Shown here: one piece after another, positions 61,980 to 64,000 of the stretch
Numbering within the stretch: the stretch's first letter is position 1
Layout: the number at the start of each line of letters is the position of its first letter
Assembly (NCBI GenBank): GCA_003223395.1
Contig: QHUZ01000022.1
Coordinates: 1 to 64,000 of the forward strand
DNA: 64,000 nt
Direction: 5' to 3'
DNA from: Gemmatimonadota bacterium
GTDB taxonomy: Bacteria; Gemmatimonadota; Gemmatimonadetes; Gemmatimonadales; GWC2-71-9
Translations under genes and position numbers: made by a program
The notes under the pieces: model-generated
Database searches by the model: none
What the model saw: only the letters and a program-made list of their open reading frames with translations
Told to the model about the DNA's origin: nothing

Positions 61980-63886
61980 GACGCCTCCAAGACCTCGCGG
62001 ACCCTGCGGGTGATCGCTTCGGTGGTGAAGGGTTTGGCGAGATACGCGACGCCCGGCTCGAGCATGCCGTGGCTGGCGATCGCGCCGTCGGGGTAGCCGG
62101 ACATGTAGAGCACGCGGAGTCCGGGACGTGCCGCCTGAATGGTCTCCGCAAGCTTCCGTCCGTTGGTGTCGGGCATGATGACGTCGGTCAGCAGGAGATC
62201 GATCTCTCCCTTGTGACGCCGCGCGATGTCCAGCGCGGTGCTGCCGCGGTCGGCCTCCAGCACCGTATAGCCCTGGGCGGCAAGCGCGCGATGCGTCAAG
62301 CGGCGCAGCTGCTCGTCATCCTCCACGACGAGCACGGTCCCTCTCCCGGGGCGCGCCGCTTCGACCGGCGCGACCTTCCCGATGTCCTCGGGCAGCGCCG
62401 CGATGGCGGGGAGATAGATCTTGAACGTCGTGCCCTTGCCGGGCTCGGTATAGAGCCAGATGTTGCCACCCGTCTGCTTGACGATGCCGTACACGGTCGA
62501 CAGCCCAAGGCCGGTTCCGCGCCCCGCGGGCTTGGTGGTGAAGAACGGCTCGAAGATCCGCGATTTGGTTTTCTCGTCCATCCCACAGCCCGTGTCACTG
62601 ACGGCCAGCATGACGTACTCGCCCGGGATGACCGAGACGTGCTGCGCCGCGTAGGCCTCGTCGAGCGTCGCGTTGCGTGTTTCGATCGTCACGGTGCCGC
62701 CGTCGGGCATCGCGTCGCGCGCGTTGATCGCGAGATTCATGATGACTTGCTCGATCTGGTTCGGATCGGCGCGTGCGGCCGCGAGGTGGTCCGCCAGGTC
62801 CGTCTTGAGCTCGATGTTCTCGGAGATCAGCGAGCGCAGCATCTTGTCGAGGTTTGAGACGACACTGTTGACGTCGATGATGCGGGGCTCGAGCACCTGT
62901 TTGCGCGAAAAGGCAAGCAGCTGACGAGTGAGCGCCGCGGCCCGTCGCGCCGCCTTGCGAATCTCTTCGAGGTCCTCGAGCTGCCGCACGTTACCGTTCA
63001 GCTCGGCCGCCAGGAGATCCGTGTACCCGACGATCGCGGTGAGGATGTTGTTGAAGTCGTGTGCCACGCCACCTGCGAGCTGGCCCACCGCTTCCATCTT
63101 CTGTGACTGCAGCAGCTGCTCTTCCAGTCGCTTGCGTTCGGTAATCTCCGTCGCGACGCCCAGCAGCGTGGCCGTCCCTTCGTTCGGGGACCGCAACGGC
63201 ACCTTGATCGTTTGAAACCAGCGGGTATCCCCGGTCGTGGGGTTCGTCACCGGTTCTTCGGCAATGATTTTGGGCTGGCCCGAGGACATCACGTCGCGGT
63301 CGTGACGCAGGAAGTGCGCGATTTCCTCGACGTTGGGATTGAAGTCGGCGTCGGTCTTGCCGACCAGCGACTCCACGGTGGTCCCGTAGACCTGCGCCGT
63401 GGCCTGATTGACGAGCACGAACCGGCCGTTCCAGTCCTTCACGAAAATCAGACTGGGATTCGCGTCGATGATCTGCCGCAACAGACGTTCCTGGCTCCGC
63501 AATGCAACCTTCTGGCGGGCGCGCTGCAGTGCTTCGAGCAGTGCGGGGCCGAGACGCACAAGCCGGTCCTTCAGGATGTAATCGGACGCGCCGCTTTTCA
63601 GATACCGGACGGCGGTCTCTTCATCGAGTGATCCCGTGACGAGAATGAACGGCACATCCGGCTGGGCTCGCTGCGCGATCTCGAGCGCTTCCCAGCCGCT
63701 GAACCCGGGAATGTTGTGATCGCTGAGAATCGCGTGCGGTGCAAATCCCTCCAACGCAGCGACGAATGCAGGTTGAGTTCGGACGTGCTGGACGGCGGGC
63801 GGTGGAGCGAGGCGCCCGAGCTCACGGTTGATCAACACCGCATCATGGTCGTTGTCCTCGACCATGAGGACGCGAACTTGTTCCAT
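61976..63886 (-). CDS. Cytoplasmic hybrid kinase (REC-PAS-HisKA-HATPase-REC)
   Basis: 636 residues, no membrane segment. The first receiver (~1-120) has VEDNDHDAVL, DHNIPGFSG and LKDRLV. The PAS domain (~140-250) includes FVLVNQATAQVYGT. HisKA has GGVAHDFNNILTAIVGY (~285). HATPase_c has NLAINARDAM, DTGCGMD and GRGTGLGLSTVYGIV. The second receiver (~510-630) has VVEDDEQLRR, LLTDVIMPDTNG and YLAKPF. It is first of the operon with the membrane kinase and response regulators, suggesting a branched phosphorelay. Confidence 0.92.
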   Translation of the reverse strand: MEQVRVLMVEDNDHDAVLINRELGRLAPPPAVQHVRTQPAFVAALEGFAPHAILSDHNIPGFSGWEALEIAQRAQPDVPFILVTGSLDEETAVRYLKSGASDYILKDRLVRLGPALLEALQRARQKVALRSQERLLRQIIDANPSLIFVKDWNGRFVLVNQATAQVYGTTVESLVGKTDADFNPNVEEIAHFLRHDRDVMSSGQPKIIAEEPVTNPTTGDTRWFQTIKVPLRSPNEGTATLLGVATEITERKRLEEQLLQSQKMEAVGQLAGGVAHDFNNILTAIVGYTDLLAAELNGNVRQLEDLEEIRKAARRAAALTRQLLAFSRKQVLEPRIIDVNSVVSNLDKMLRSLISENIELKTDLADHLAAARADPNQIEQVIMNLAINARDAMPDGGTVTIETRNATLDEAYAAQHVSVIPGEYVMLAVSDTGCGMDEKTKSRIFEPFFTTKPAGRGTGLGLSTVYGIVKQTGGNIWLYTEPGKGTTFKIYLPAIAALPEDIGKVAPVEAARPGRGTVLVVEDDEQLRRLTHRALAAQGYTVLEADRGSTALDIARRHKGEIDLLLTDVIMPDTNGRKLAETIQAARPGLRVLYMSGYPDGAIASHGMLEPGVAYLAKPFTTEAITRRVREVLEAS

Positions 63887-63959
63887 GCCATAGGATTGGT
63901 GATGCTGAGAAGCGTGTCTGTCGGCGGTAGGGAACCGTTGTGGTAGGGTTTTGCCTACG

Positions 63960-64000
63960 ATGACTTACTGCGTCGCGCGTAACGCTGCCGGACTGATCAG
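63960..64000 (+). CDS. Possible 5' end of a gene running off the window
   Basis: ATG 63960 opens MTYCVARNAAGLI before the window ends. MTYCV starts are seen in proteasome-type (Anbu-like) peptidases, but 13 codons are not enough to identify it. The 73-nt spacer 63887-63959, divergent from the hybrid kinase, shows nothing else. Confidence 0.25.
   Translation, partial: MTYCVARNAAGLI

Overview
The window reads as a stretch of chromosome from a GC-rich, aerobic, Gram-negative soil- or sediment-type bacterium. The best guess is Gemmatimonadota or a close relative. That guess is inference from style: a large TonB-dependent receptor with a carboxypeptidase-regulatory N-terminus, a DUF5916/CBM9-like barrel protein, a caa3-type oxidase with cytochrome c fused to subunit II, many GTG starts and many 4-nt start/stop overlaps. 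There is no rRNA, transposase, integrase or CRISPR array. Two tRNAs are present: Leu(UAG) at 8821-8902 and Lys(UUU) at 53756-53828.

Layout. 1-4.4 kb: the 3' end of a GspE/PilB ATPase with a damaged receiver tail, a NUDIX hydrolase, an alkyltransferase-like protein, a broken sensor kinase and a short ApbE-like lipoprotein. 4.4-8.9 kb (minus): engB, clpX, clpP, tig and tRNA-Leu, a protein quality-control cluster. 9-14.2 kb (plus): a caa3 cytochrome oxidase operon (coxB-coxA-coxC-coxD-ctaG). 14.2-19.8 kb: membrane proteins, a Do-type protease, dnaK and a rhomboid protease.

19.8-35.6 kb is a phosphate-starvation block. On the minus strand lie phoU (damaged), two pstB, pstA, pstC, pstS, a porin, a damaged glycosyltransferase, phoR and phoB. 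Divergent from phoB is a purine nucleotide scavenging operon: a tandem-duplicated 5'-nucleotidase, adenosine deaminase with an extra N-terminal domain, a CNT nucleoside transporter and purine nucleoside phosphorylase. Three sites carry GTNAC repeats phased at 11 bp, which look like this organism's Pho boxes. The implied logic is that phosphate shortage activates PhoR/PhoB, which turns on high-affinity Pi uptake, while the divergent operon can release Pi from external nucleotides and salvage the purine.

35.6-44.6 kb: a DUF5916 protein bracketed by two copies of a perfect palindrome, thiD, an rRNA methyltransferase, prepilin peptidase, a stand-alone Clp D1 ATPase, a zincin-like lipoprotein and a DUF445 protein. 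44.7-49.9 kb: the translation/SRP operon ffh-rpsP-rimM-trmD-rplS-rnhB facing polX. 50-53.1 kb: a TonB-dependent receptor. 53.15-53.76 kb: a small element consisting of a four-helix-bundle (23S IVS-type) ORF between two oppositely oriented arrays of a 15-bp repeat, abutting tRNA-Lys. 53.9-59.5 kb: ilvE, three small coupled genes, two lytic transglycosylases, moaC and holB. 59.7-63.9 kb (minus): a phosphorelay operon of two histidine kinases, one response regulator and a response-regulator stump.

The most unexpected overall pattern is that at least six genes (GspE-REC tail, the 1.8-3.7 kb kinase, glycosyltransferase, phoU, rimM and the terminal response regulator), and probably apbE, keep recognisable sequence on both sides of, or up to, a breakpoint but lack internal or terminal segments. 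Housekeeping genes beside them are intact. This is either real gene erosion or an assembly collapse, and read mapping would settle it.
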